Shown one piece after another: positions 52,859 through 61,389 of a stretch of DNA of 64,000 bases. Within the stretch, counting starts at the first letter, position 1, and every line of letters begins with the position of its first letter. A program made the translations under genes and the position numbers. Source of the DNA: Robertkochia marina (GTDB lineage Bacteria > Bacteroidota > Bacteroidia > Flavobacteriales > Flavobacteriaceae); contig NZ_SSMC01000003.1 in the NCBI RefSeq assembly GCF_004799345.1, positions 434,001 through 498,000 of the forward strand, written 5' to 3'. Under the pieces are notes generated by a model, which did not search any database, was not told where the DNA came from, and worked only from the letters and a program-made list of their open reading frames with translations.

Positions 52859-54291
52859 TCAATCGGCGGTCCACCTTCCGGGATCATGGCCTTGTACACA
52901 TGATCGCCTTTTCTTTCCTTGAACTCCTCTTTCACCTTTTGCACCAGGGCAGGGTCTTTATAAAGGTCGATCATGGTCATACCCAGTGCTTTTGAAGCAT
53001 GCATCATTCCTTTGTGGCCTATAGACATTCCTCCGCAGGCTACGACTGCCCAGGAATGCCAGGGTGTTCCTTTCGGAGCCACCGTAGCCCCCATTCTGAT
53101 GGTAGGCACAACCCAGCTCACATCACCCACATCGGTACTACCCCCGCCCGGGTGTTCTTTGGTCTCTTCAAGAGGTTTGAGCTTGCTGTCAATACCCACC
53201 ATAGGCTTATTCACGGCCTCCTGTATCTTTTTCGCGAAGTTGATCTCTTCAGGGGTGTAGGTGATCTCACCCAACATTTCCAGGTTTTTCTGCATGGCAG
53301 CTCCTCCCGTACGGTTCACCAAAAGTTCATAGATACCGGAAACCAGCGATAATTCATAGTCAACGTTGGCCATGATAGCAGCTCCTTCGGCCATACGTTT
53401 CACCTGTTCGTACACAGGGGTAAGTCCTTCACGCTTCGTGTCGCGAACCCGAACCCAGAGACGGGAGTAGTCAGGAACAACATTGACTACCTGGCCTCCG
53501 TCCTGTATATGGTAGTGAATACGTACGGTAGGCTTTATGTGCTCCCGGTAAAAGTTAATTCCGGTAGTATAAAGCTCCAGGGCATCTGAGGCGCTTCTTC
53601 CGTTCCAAGGGTCGCTGGAAGCGTGTGCGGCCTGCCCGTGAAATTCTACTATAAAATCTACCAGGGCCAGAGAACTCTGAACATCGGCTTTGGTTTCAGC
53701 AGAGGGGTGCCAGTCTAAACAAACGTCCAGGTCGTCAAACAATCCGGCTTCCACCATCCAGATCTTACCAAAATATTTTTCCTCTGCCGGGGTGCCGTAA
53801 AACTTCACCGTACCCTCCAGTTTTCCTTCATCCATCATTTTTTTGATGGCTACTGCCGCACCGAGGCTGGCGGTACCGAACAGATTGTGCCCGCAGCCAT
53901 GACCCGCAGCTCCTTCATGCAAAGGTTCTTTAGTGGGTTGAGCCTTTTGAGAAATTCCGGGAAGGGCATCGAATTCTCCCAGGATCCCAATAACGGGTTT
54001 CCCGGAACCGTAGGTAGCTACAAATGCCGTTGGCATGCCGGCTACTCCCCGGGTTACCGTAAAACCATTTTCTTCGGCGTATTTGGCAAGCAACTCACTC
54101 GAGGTTGACTCTTCAAAGGCCACCTCTGCTGCAGCCCATATACTGTCTGAAATGGTGGTCATTTCTTGTTGCTGTTGCTCAATATGTTCAATAAGCCTGC
54201 TTTTATCCTTGTCCATTTTCTGTCCCATCACGGGGAGAACAGCCGATAAACACAGGACCGCCAGTAAATTTTTAATTTTTTTCATTATCAA
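52855..54291 (-). CDS. Secreted M20 family amidohydrolase (AbgB-like)
   Basis: 478 aa with signal peptide (VLPVMG-Q); ATG at 54285 is an alternative start. Metallo-amidohydrolase of the M20D group: LGEFDALPGIS, EGAAGHGCGHNLFGTASLGAA (metal ligands), TPAEEKYFGK and the dimerisation domain with QAAHASSDPWNGRSA. Closest well-known type is the p-aminobenzoyl-glutamate hydrolase subunit B. Hydrolyses N-acyl or peptide-like substrates in the periplasm. Confidence 0.9.
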   Translation of the reverse strand: MIMKKIKNLLAVLCLSAVLPVMGQKMDKDKSRLIEHIEQQQQEMTTISDSIWAAAEVAFEESTSSELLAKYAEENGFTVTRGVAGMPTAFVATYGSGKPVIGILGEFDALPGISQKAQPTKEPLHEGAAGHGCGHNLFGTASLGAAVAIKKMMDEGKLEGTVKFYGTPAEEKYFGKIWMVEAGLFDDLDVCLDWHPSAETKADVQSSLALVDFIVEFHGQAAHASSDPWNGRSASDALELYTTGINFYREHIKPTVRIHYHIQDGGQVVNVVPDYSRLWVRVRDTKREGLTPVYEQVKRMAEGAAIMANVDYELSLVSGIYELLVNRTGGAAMQKNLEMLGEITYTPEEINFAKKIQEAVNKPMVGIDSKLKPLEETKEHPGGGSTDVGDVSWVVPTIRMGATVAPKGTPWHSWAVVACGGMSIGHKGMMHASKALGMTMIDLYKDPALVQKVKEEFKERKGDHVYKAMIPEGGPPIE

Positions 54292-54469
54292 TAGTGGTTA
54301 ATATGATTTCCTCCTAAAAATAAGAAAATGCATCAAAGAACGCCCGTTGAGAGGAAGAGAATTCTTTAAAATTTAAATGAACCTAAGGAGGCCTAAAGAT
54401 GATAAGGCTATTAGCTTTGTCATTAAAAATTGATTACTTTTACATCTCGATACACTTTCTTCACAGCAT

Positions 54470-55009
54470 ATGAGTCAAAAAGTATTGCTTTCGGCCAAGG
54501 AAATAAACATCATTTTACATCGACTGGCTTGTCAACTCATAGAGAATCATCTTGACTTTAAGGATACCGTTCTGATTGGGATTCAGCCCAGGGGTGTGCG
54601 CGTTGCGGAGCGACTGAAAAGCATTCTTGAAACTGACTACCATATTAAAGAAGTAAAACTGGGCTACCTCGATATTACCTTTTTCAGAGACGATTTCAGA
54701 AGGGGAGAAAAGCCCCTGGAGGCCAATAAAACCCGGATCGATTTCCTGGTAGAAGGTAAAAAGGTGGTCTTTATTGATGATGTTCTCTATACCGGAAGAA
54801 GCATCAGGGCAGCCCTGACGGCCATTCAGAGTTTTGGCAGACCGGAAGAGATCGAGCTTCTGACCCTTATAGACAGGCGTTTCAGCCGGCATTTACCCAT
54901 ACAGCCTGATTATCGCGGAAGGCAGGTAGATGCCATTAATGAGGAGAAAGTGAAAGTAACCTGGAAAGAGCAGGAGGGAGAAGACACGGTATTTTTGGTA
55001 AATAAATAG
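54470..55009 (+). CDS. pyrR: PyrR bifunctional pyr operon regulator / uracil phosphoribosyltransferase
   Basis: 179 aa. PRPP-binding loop VVFIDDVLYTGRSIRAALTA and the N-terminal KEINIILHRLACQL, characteristic of PyrR. First gene of a pyrimidine gene block, 11 bp before pyrB. No obvious attenuator hairpin was seen in the 178 bp upstream. Confidence 0.93.
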   Translation: MSQKVLLSAKEINIILHRLACQLIENHLDFKDTVLIGIQPRGVRVAERLKSILETDYHIKEVKLGYLDITFFRDDFRRGEKPLEANKTRIDFLVEGKKVVFIDDVLYTGRSIRAALTAIQSFGRPEEIELLTLIDRRFSRHLPIQPDYRGRQVDAINEEKVKVTWKEQEGEDTVFLVNK

Positions 55010-55020
55010 TAAGTAACAGC

Positions 55021-55950
55021 ATGAGCGAACTAAGTGTTAACCACTTGTTAGGTATAAAATACCTGAAAAGGGAAGATATCAATTTGATCTTTGAGACTGC
55101 AGATCACTTTAAGGAAGTGATCAACCGTCCGATCAAAAAAGTACCTTCCCTGCGAGATGTTACCATTGCGAACCTTTTCTTTGAGAACAGTACCCGTACC
55201 AAGCTCTCCTTCGAGCTGGCAGAAAAACGATTGTCTGCAGATGTCATTAATTTTTCGGCCTCCCAGTCTTCGGTAAAGAAAGGAGAAACCCTGATCGATA
55301 CAGTGAATAATATCCTTTCAATGAAGGTTGATATGGTGGTCATGCGTCACCCCAATCCGGGGGCAGGAGTATTTCTCTCTAACCATGTCAAGGCCAGTAT
55401 TATCAATGCCGGAGATGGAGCCCATGAGCACCCTACCCAGGCACTGTTGGATTCGTATTCCATCCGGGAAAAACTCGGGGAAGTGGCCGGGAAGAAGGTG
55501 GTTATAGTAGGTGATATTCTGCACTCCAGGGTAGCCCTTTCCAATATTTTTGCCCTCCAGCTGCAGGGCGCCGAGGTTATGGTTTGCGGGCCTAAGACCT
55601 TATTGCCCAAACACATTGCCTCTCTGGGGGTTAAAGTAGAGACCAATCTTAGAAAAGCCCTTGAATGGTGCGATGTGGCCAATATGTTGAGAGTGCAAAA
55701 TGAAAGGATGGATATCAGCTACTTTCCGTCCACCCGTGAATATGCCCAACAATTCCAATTGAACAAAAACTTACTTGAATCTCTGGACAAAGAGATCACC
55801 ATTATGCATCCCGGCCCCATAAACAGAGGGGTAGAGATCACCAGTGATGTAGCCGATTCCGGCCAGGCCATTATTCTCGATCAGGTAGAGAATGGCGTTG
55901 CCGTAAGAATGGCAGTGATCTATCTATTAGCAAGTAAAATAAAACAATAG
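55021..55950 (+). CDS. pyrB: Aspartate carbamoyltransferase catalytic chain
   Basis: 309 aa. Carbamoyl-phosphate site FFENSTRTKLSFELAEKRL; HPTQALLDSYSIRE; aspartate-binding HPGPINRGVEI. First committed step in pyrimidine synthesis. Followed by a short conserved gene 5 bp on. Confidence 0.97.
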   Translation: MSELSVNHLLGIKYLKREDINLIFETADHFKEVINRPIKKVPSLRDVTIANLFFENSTRTKLSFELAEKRLSADVINFSASQSSVKKGETLIDTVNNILSMKVDMVVMRHPNPGAGVFLSNHVKASIINAGDGAHEHPTQALLDSYSIREKLGEVAGKKVVIVGDILHSRVALSNIFALQLQGAEVMVCGPKTLLPKHIASLGVKVETNLRKALEWCDVANMLRVQNERMDISYFPSTREYAQQFQLNKNLLESLDKEITIMHPGPINRGVEITSDVADSGQAIILDQVENGVAVRMAVIYLLASKIKQ

Positions 55951-55954
55951 GATT

Positions 55955-56287
55955 ATGATAATTGACAGCAATGAAAGCACGACCCTGATCACCCAGGAAA
56001 GCATCTCGCTTCCTACCTTCAGAGAACGCCTTACAGAGGCCTACAGCAAATTTAAAAATGACAATATTATAGTGAATCTCCTGGCCTTTACGGGAATTTC
56101 AGCCGGCGATCTTATGGAACTTCATGAGCTGGCCATGGATCACCTTAATTCGGGAAAATCCTTTGTCATTGTAAACGATTCCGTGAATTACGATGAGGTG
56201 AATAATGATCTCGTGGTAGTACCTACCGTGAAGGAAGCGTATGACCTTATTGAAATGGATGAGATTGCAAGAGATCTCGATGCCTGA
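55955..56287 (+). CDS. Conserved hypothetical protein of the pyrB-rnz block
   Basis: 110 aa. Pattern of a small STAS-like alpha/beta fold: DNIIVNLLAFTGISAGDLMELHELAMDH, then KSFVIVNDSVNYDEVNNDLVVVPTVKEAYDLI. Usual neighbour of rnz in flavobacteria. No function known. Confidence 0.78.
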   Translation: MIIDSNESTTLITQESISLPTFRERLTEAYSKFKNDNIIVNLLAFTGISAGDLMELHELAMDHLNSGKSFVIVNDSVNYDEVNNDLVVVPTVKEAYDLIEMDEIARDLDA

Positions 56288-56329
56288 GTTCAATAGGAGG
56301 ACTTATCAGGTGCAACTTAATCTTTCGTA

Positions 56330-57235
56330 ATGAAGTTATTCGTACTGGGTTGTTACAGTGCTACCCCAAGAGCATACACGCATCCTACCGCTCAGGTACT
56401 CGATATAAAAAATCATCTCTTTTTGATCGACTGTGGGGAAGGAACTCAGGTGCAATTGCGGAAACAAAAGGTAAAGTTCGCACGCATTAAACACATTTTT
56501 ATCTCCCATCTTCACGGAGACCATTTTTTTGGGCTTCCGGGACTCATTTCAACCTTTCGGCTCCTGGGTCGGGAGGCTCCGTTGCATATCTATGGCCCAA
56601 AAGGTATTAAAGAAGCAATTACCCTGATGCTGAAACTCGGGAAATCATGGACTAATTATCCCTTGATCTTTCACGAGCTTGAATCAACAGAATCAGAATG
56701 TGTTTTTGAAGATGAAAAAGTAGAGGTTTACACCATTCCGCTTGATCACAGAATTTATACCAACGGATTCCTGTTTCGGGAAAAACCCGGGCAGCGTAAA
56801 CTAAACGTGGAGGCGGCAGAACACTACGGGGTGGAAACCTGTTATTTCAGGAATATTAAACTGGGAAAAGATATTACCCTTGATGACGGTCGTGTCATTT
56901 CTAATAAAGAGCTCAGCTTTGACCCGCCGCCGGTCAAGTCGTACGCGTTTTGCAGCGATACCAGATACAATGAGCGTATCATACCTGTTATCAAGGGGGT
57001 TGATTGGCTGTATCATGAAGCTACGTTTTTAGACGTGCATGCCGACCTTGCTTCGCCTACAGGTCATTCAACAGCTAAAGAAGCTGCAACCATTGCAAAA
57101 AAAGCCGGGGTAGGCACCCTGATTCTCGGACATTATTCTACCCGGTATGACGTCCTGGAGGCCTTTGCAGAAGAGGCTGCAGAAATATTTGAAAATACAG
57201 AGCTTGCCGATGATGGCAAGGTCTTCGAGTACTAA
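56330..57235 (+). CDS. rnz: Ribonuclease Z
   Basis: 301 aa. tRNA 3' processing endonuclease. Metallo-beta-lactamase fold with HLHGDHFFGLPGL (zinc ligands), LLIDCGEGTQVQLRK-type motif near the start, and the C-terminal AFCSDTRYN and HYSTRYD. Length as in bacterial RNase Z. Confidence 0.96.
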   Translation: MKLFVLGCYSATPRAYTHPTAQVLDIKNHLFLIDCGEGTQVQLRKQKVKFARIKHIFISHLHGDHFFGLPGLISTFRLLGREAPLHIYGPKGIKEAITLMLKLGKSWTNYPLIFHELESTESECVFEDEKVEVYTIPLDHRIYTNGFLFREKPGQRKLNVEAAEHYGVETCYFRNIKLGKDITLDDGRVISNKELSFDPPPVKSYAFCSDTRYNERIIPVIKGVDWLYHEATFLDVHADLASPTGHSTAKEAATIAKKAGVGTLILGHYSTRYDVLEAFAEEAAEIFENTELADDGKVFEY

Positions 57236-57247
57236 TATTTGTCTTAT

Positions 57248-57901
57248 ATGAATAAAGGAAAAGACCTAAGTAACTACAGGAAGAATTACAGTAAATCAGA
57301 GCTGCTTGAATCTCAGGTGCCCGAAAATCCGATGCAGTTGTTTCAAACCTGGTTTCATGAGGTGGAAGACTCCGATGCCATCGATGAGGCCAATGCGATG
57401 ACCGTTAGTACTTTCGGACTGGATGGATTTCCTAAAAGCAGGGTGGTACTCTTAAAAAGGTATAATGAAGAAGGTTTTATTTTTTATACGAATTATACCA
57501 GTGAAAAAGGGAAGGCCATAACGGCTAACCCCAAAGTATGCTTGTCTTTTTTCTGGCCGGTACTGGAACGCCAGGTGATCATTAAAGGAGAGGCAGAAAA
57601 GATAGTCCCCAACATGTCTGATGGGTATTTTGAGTCAAGACCCAGGGGAAGTCAACTGGGAGCTTGGGTTTCCGATCAAAGTGAGGTAGTGGCTTCCCGG
57701 GAATTTCTGGAGGAGGAATTAAAAGGTTTGGAAGAGAAGTTTGCAGGGAAGGATATTCCCAGGCCGGAACACTGGGGAGGATATTTGGTAAGACCTCTAT
57801 CGATTGAATTCTGGCAGGGACGTCCGAACAGACTCCATGACAGGCTGCGATATACCCTGCAAAAGGACTGGAACTGGACGTTGGAACGTCTGGCGCCCTG
57901 A
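57248..57901 (+). CDS. pdxH: Pyridoxamine 5'-phosphate oxidase
   Basis: 217 aa from ATG 57248 (MNKGKDLSNYRKNY); an upstream in-frame TTG at 57239 adds only three residues and is less likely. FMN/PLP motifs SRVVLLKRYNEEGFIFYTNYTS, SRPRGSQLGAWVSDQS, EFWQGRPNRLHDRL. Final step of vitamin B6 salvage and synthesis. Confidence 0.96.
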   Translation: MNKGKDLSNYRKNYSKSELLESQVPENPMQLFQTWFHEVEDSDAIDEANAMTVSTFGLDGFPKSRVVLLKRYNEEGFIFYTNYTSEKGKAITANPKVCLSFFWPVLERQVIIKGEAEKIVPNMSDGYFESRPRGSQLGAWVSDQSEVVASREFLEEELKGLEEKFAGKDIPRPEHWGGYLVRPLSIEFWQGRPNRLHDRLRYTLQKDWNWTLERLAP

Positions 57902-58006
57902 TACACAACAAAATAAGGGCACTTCACATACATTAACATTTCTTTAACATATCTCTTGTAGGGTTATTACCTAATTTAGTAAGGCCAAATCTTATTAAAT
58001 TAACCT

Positions 58007-58501
58007 ATGAAAGCCCTTACCCCCAAGGGTGCAGTACTGCTGTGCCTTTATGTAATGATGGGCTGCACATTGATTTCCTGCAGTCATGACCTGGAAGAGG
58101 ATCTGCACCAGGCACAGGCATTAACATTGATTAATGTAGAAGCCGAGGTGTTTGACCTTATTAATGCTCATCGTGTTGAAATCGGACTCAATCCTTTATC
58201 CGATCTTGATATCGCCTATCCTAAAGCTGCCGAACATACCGAATATATGGTGCTTACCGGCGAAGCAAGTCATCACAATTTTTACGACCGTGAAGCCTAC
58301 CTTATTTCTCAGGCCGGAGCGGAGGATGTTGCAGAAAATGTAGCCAAAGCTTACGGAACGGCTGAAGGTGCTGTGAATGCCTGGTTAGGCAGTGAGGCAC
58401 ATAAGGCGGTTATAGAAGGAGCCTTTACACACGGATCGATTTGCGTGATGAAAGATGAGCATGGAAAATACTTTTACACCCACATTTTTGTAAAAAAATA
58501 A
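58007..58501 (+). CDS. CAP (SCP-like) domain lipoprotein
   Basis: 164 aa. Lipobox-like LISC, mature CSHDLEED. The CAP pattern: FDLINAHRVEIGLNPLSDL, AAEHTEYMV, and ENVAKAYGTAEGAVNAWLGSEAHKAVIEG. CAP proteins are extracellular; function in bacteria is mostly unknown. Confidence 0.87.
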   Translation: MKALTPKGAVLLCLYVMMGCTLISCSHDLEEDLHQAQALTLINVEAEVFDLINAHRVEIGLNPLSDLDIAYPKAAEHTEYMVLTGEASHHNFYDREAYLISQAGAEDVAENVAKAYGTAEGAVNAWLGSEAHKAVIEGAFTHGSICVMKDEHGKYFYTHIFVKK

Positions 58502-58529
58502 GACCCGGAATTTCCGGGTCTCTTTTTTT
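58501..58529. terminator. Shared terminator between convergent genes
   Basis: agacccgga - att - tccgggtct followed by a T-run; sits between the CAP gene and the OmpA gene, which converge here. Confidence 0.88.
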
Positions 58530-60441
58530 ATTTCATTCGCTGTACAATGAATTCGGTACGTCGGTTGGCCTCGTGCTGAACTTCTTCGCAATTCACTCCA
58601 TCGGCACATCCGTTGGTGAGTTTCTTTTCCCCAAAGCCCCTGGAGGCAATGATCCGCTCTTTTTCAAGTCCCTTGGAAATGAGGTATTCGGCGGTGGCAT
58701 TTGCCCTGTCAATAGATAACTTGTCGTTATAACTGAAGCTTCCCCGGGAGTCGGTATGCGCTTCAATTTTCATAACCATATCAGGGTATTCATTGGTGAG
58801 CAGATTCACGATCTTGTCTAACTCCTTAGCGGCATCAGGTCTGATGTCATATTTGTCAAAGTCAAAGTGAATGGTGTTCAGATTAGCCAGAACACTGATA
58901 TCACGAACGGGAACCAGTTGGAAATTCACGATAACTTCGGTGGCTCTTTTGCTGAGGTTATAGGTGTCAAAAAGTTTTTCTGCGGCTTCCTGGTACTTTG
59001 GGTGACCTGCGCTGATACGATACGATTTTTCACGGTCAATGTTGATCTCATAACGACCATGTGCATCAGTTTCCAAATAAGCGATCTCAAGCCCGTCCTT
59101 GTCTTTAAGGCTTAATTTGGCATTGGCAATAGGCTTGTGGTTGATAGAGTCTTTGACGAGCCCTCTTAGCATCAATGGCGGGATCTTTTCGAAATAATAG
59201 ATGTCATCATTAAAAGGATCTGCCCCTCGGTTACTGGAAAAATACCCATCAAATCCGTTATCAGACATATAGAATGAGAAATCATCCATATTACTGTTTA
59301 CGGGTTCACCGAGATTAACAACCTGGTCAATAGCCCCATCTTCTCCGGTAACTGTTGCGAAAATGTCAAGCATACCGTAGCCCCCGTGACCATCAGAGGA
59401 AAAGAAAAGTTTGTTTTCTCCGTTGATAAAGGGGAATAATTCATCTTCTGATGTATTTACTTTATCTCCAAGGTTTTTAATTTCCCCAAAACTCCCGTCG
59501 GCCCTTATTTCTGCTTTGTAGAGGTCGCTTTTACCAATTCCGCCCGGCATGTCGGAAGCAAAGTAAAGTGTTTTCCCGTCTGCCGATAACGCAGGGTGAG
59601 AAACAGAGTAATCTTTACCGTTTATAGAGAGGTCTGTTATTCTTTTCCAGCTGTCTTCAACCCATTCGGCTCTGTAGATCTTCAAATGGTTTACCCCCTT
59701 ATCGTCTTTTCCGATCTTGTTGTCTTTATAATTATTTCGTGAAAAATACATGTATTTCCCATCGGGAGTTATGGCTAACGGCCCTTCGTGATATTTGGAA
59801 TTAATACCTTCCTTCAAGGGGGTAGCTATGCCTCTGGCATCTCTCTTGAAAATGTCAAGAAAGGGTTGTTCATTCCACTTATAGACCTTTTCAGATTGAT
59901 TGGTATGGGGCCTGGAGGAAACAAAATAGAGTTCTCCCTTAAATTCGTAGGCACCAAAATCGCTGTAAGATGAATTAAAGCTTACCGGGTTGATCTCGTA
60001 TTTTACCCCGTTTTCAAAGAGATTCTCTGAGGTCTCATCTCTTTTCAGATCGCGGTACAATCTGCCTTCACCTCCCATTTTTTTATAGGTTTTAGCCCAG
60101 GTCATGGCTTCATCATGCCTGCCCAGGGCTCTAAGTACAAGGGCATAATTGTAATAGTATTCCGGAGGCGTGCCCTCCTGTTCTACGACCCTGGCATAAT
60201 AAGTGGCTGCCTTTTCCGGGTCACGCAGGAGGAAATAGCAATCAGCCAGTTTTCTTGTGGCATAATCGCGATTATAATCATTTTCAATAAGCTCTTTATA
60301 GGTCTCTGCGGCTTCAATAAAGGCAAATTTATTGAATAGGGCATCGGCCTTTTTCTGAGTACCATATTGCGCAAGTAGTGCGCCGGGTATAAGAAGAAAG
60401 AGTATTAAACAGCTTAATGCATTATTACTTTTCATCATCAT
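58528..60441 (-). CDS. OmpA-family outer-membrane protein with TPR and PD40 repeats
   Basis: 637 aa. Signal peptide; tetratricopeptide-like helices (~30-130); PD40/WD40-like beta-propeller repeats (GKYMYFSRNNYKDN, GKTLYFASDMPGG, NKLFFSSDGHGGYGM); a carboxypeptidase-regulatory-like domain; C-terminal OmpA domain (TIHFDFDKYDIRPDAAKELD ... AHTDSRGSFSYND) for peptidoglycan anchoring. Third gene of the adhesin-SprF-OmpA operon; thought to assist secretion or anchoring of the T9SS adhesin. Confidence 0.93.
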   Translation of the reverse strand: MMMKSNNALSCLILFLLIPGALLAQYGTQKKADALFNKFAFIEAAETYKELIENDYNRDYATRKLADCYFLLRDPEKAATYYARVVEQEGTPPEYYYNYALVLRALGRHDEAMTWAKTYKKMGGEGRLYRDLKRDETSENLFENGVKYEINPVSFNSSYSDFGAYEFKGELYFVSSRPHTNQSEKVYKWNEQPFLDIFKRDARGIATPLKEGINSKYHEGPLAITPDGKYMYFSRNNYKDNKIGKDDKGVNHLKIYRAEWVEDSWKRITDLSINGKDYSVSHPALSADGKTLYFASDMPGGIGKSDLYKAEIRADGSFGEIKNLGDKVNTSEDELFPFINGENKLFFSSDGHGGYGMLDIFATVTGEDGAIDQVVNLGEPVNSNMDDFSFYMSDNGFDGYFSSNRGADPFNDDIYYFEKIPPLMLRGLVKDSINHKPIANAKLSLKDKDGLEIAYLETDAHGRYEINIDREKSYRISAGHPKYQEAAEKLFDTYNLSKRATEVIVNFQLVPVRDISVLANLNTIHFDFDKYDIRPDAAKELDKIVNLLTNEYPDMVMKIEAHTDSRGSFSYNDKLSIDRANATAEYLISKGLEKERIIASRGFGEKKLTNGCADGVNCEEVQHEANRRTEFIVQRMK

Positions 60442-60447
60442 TTGTCT

Positions 60448-61371
60448 TTAAAAGTAACGGGGAGATTTAAACTTCGGATTCTTCAGCGACAGATCAACCA
60501 GTAAAAAGATCTCATGACTGCCGTCGGTGTAGGGTCGCAGCTCTGAAACACCAAAATCGTAGGCATACCCTATTCGTAGATTTTTGCTTACCTGGAAATC
60601 GGCAATAGCGCCAATGGCATCATCCCAGCGATAGGTGGCACCCAGCCATAACTTATCGTAGAATAAGAAATTCACGGCCGTGTCATAGGCGGTTTCTGCA
60701 CCGTTGGTGGCCTTTATAAGCACAGAAGGTTTTAGCTTTACGTTCTGACCCAGATCAAAAACAAGTCCGCCGGTAAAGTAATAACTTACCCTTTCTGAAG
60801 CCACGAAGTCCTCGTTAGATAATGCGCCGCCTTTGTTGTAATTGTTGTTAAATAATCTCGGTGCTGACATTCCTACATACCACCGGTAGCTATGCCAGTA
60901 GATCCCAGCGCCCAGATTGGGACTGATCCTGTTGGAAAGGTCACGGAAAAATGGATCACCGGAGACTGAAGGGTCTGATAAAAATGATTGGTCAAGGCTA
61001 AATTGTGTAACCCCGGCCTTTAAACCGAACGCCAACTGGCTTCGTTCTCCTGTACGTATTGTATATGAAAAGTCACCGTATACGTACGAGAAATTCTCAA
61101 AACCCAGCTGATCATTAATGAATGAAAGTCCGAGTCCTACGCGGTCATTTCTCATGGGTGAGTGTATGGAGGCAGTCAGCGTTTGCGGACCGCCTTCAAA
61201 ACCGCTCCATTGACTTCTGTGAAGAGCAACCACGCTAAGGCTCTCCCGTGACCCGGCATAGGCAGGGTTAATGGCAATGGTGTTATACATGTATTGGGTG
61301 AACTGTGGCAGCTGTTGCGCAAAACCACACCATGTAAAAACCAGGAAAAGGACGATTGTAATTTTTTTCAT
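60448..61371 (-). CDS. PorP/SprF family T9SS membrane protein
   Basis: 307 aa. Signal peptide (GFA-Q); PQFTQYMYNTIAINPAYAGSRESL is the family hallmark; C-terminal beta-barrel ending SPRYF. Needed in flavobacteria for delivery of SprB-like adhesins to the surface. Six bp from the OmpA-family gene, 18 bp from the adhesin. Confidence 0.95.
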   Translation of the reverse strand: MKKITIVLFLVFTWCGFAQQLPQFTQYMYNTIAINPAYAGSRESLSVVALHRSQWSGFEGGPQTLTASIHSPMRNDRVGLGLSFINDQLGFENFSYVYGDFSYTIRTGERSQLAFGLKAGVTQFSLDQSFLSDPSVSGDPFFRDLSNRISPNLGAGIYWHSYRWYVGMSAPRLFNNNYNKGGALSNEDFVASERVSYYFTGGLVFDLGQNVKLKPSVLIKATNGAETAYDTAVNFLFYDKLWLGATYRWDDAIGAIADFQVSKNLRIGYAYDFGVSELRPYTDGSHEIFLLVDLSLKNPKFKSPRYF

Positions 61372-61389
61372 AGGGCGCTGGTTTTATTT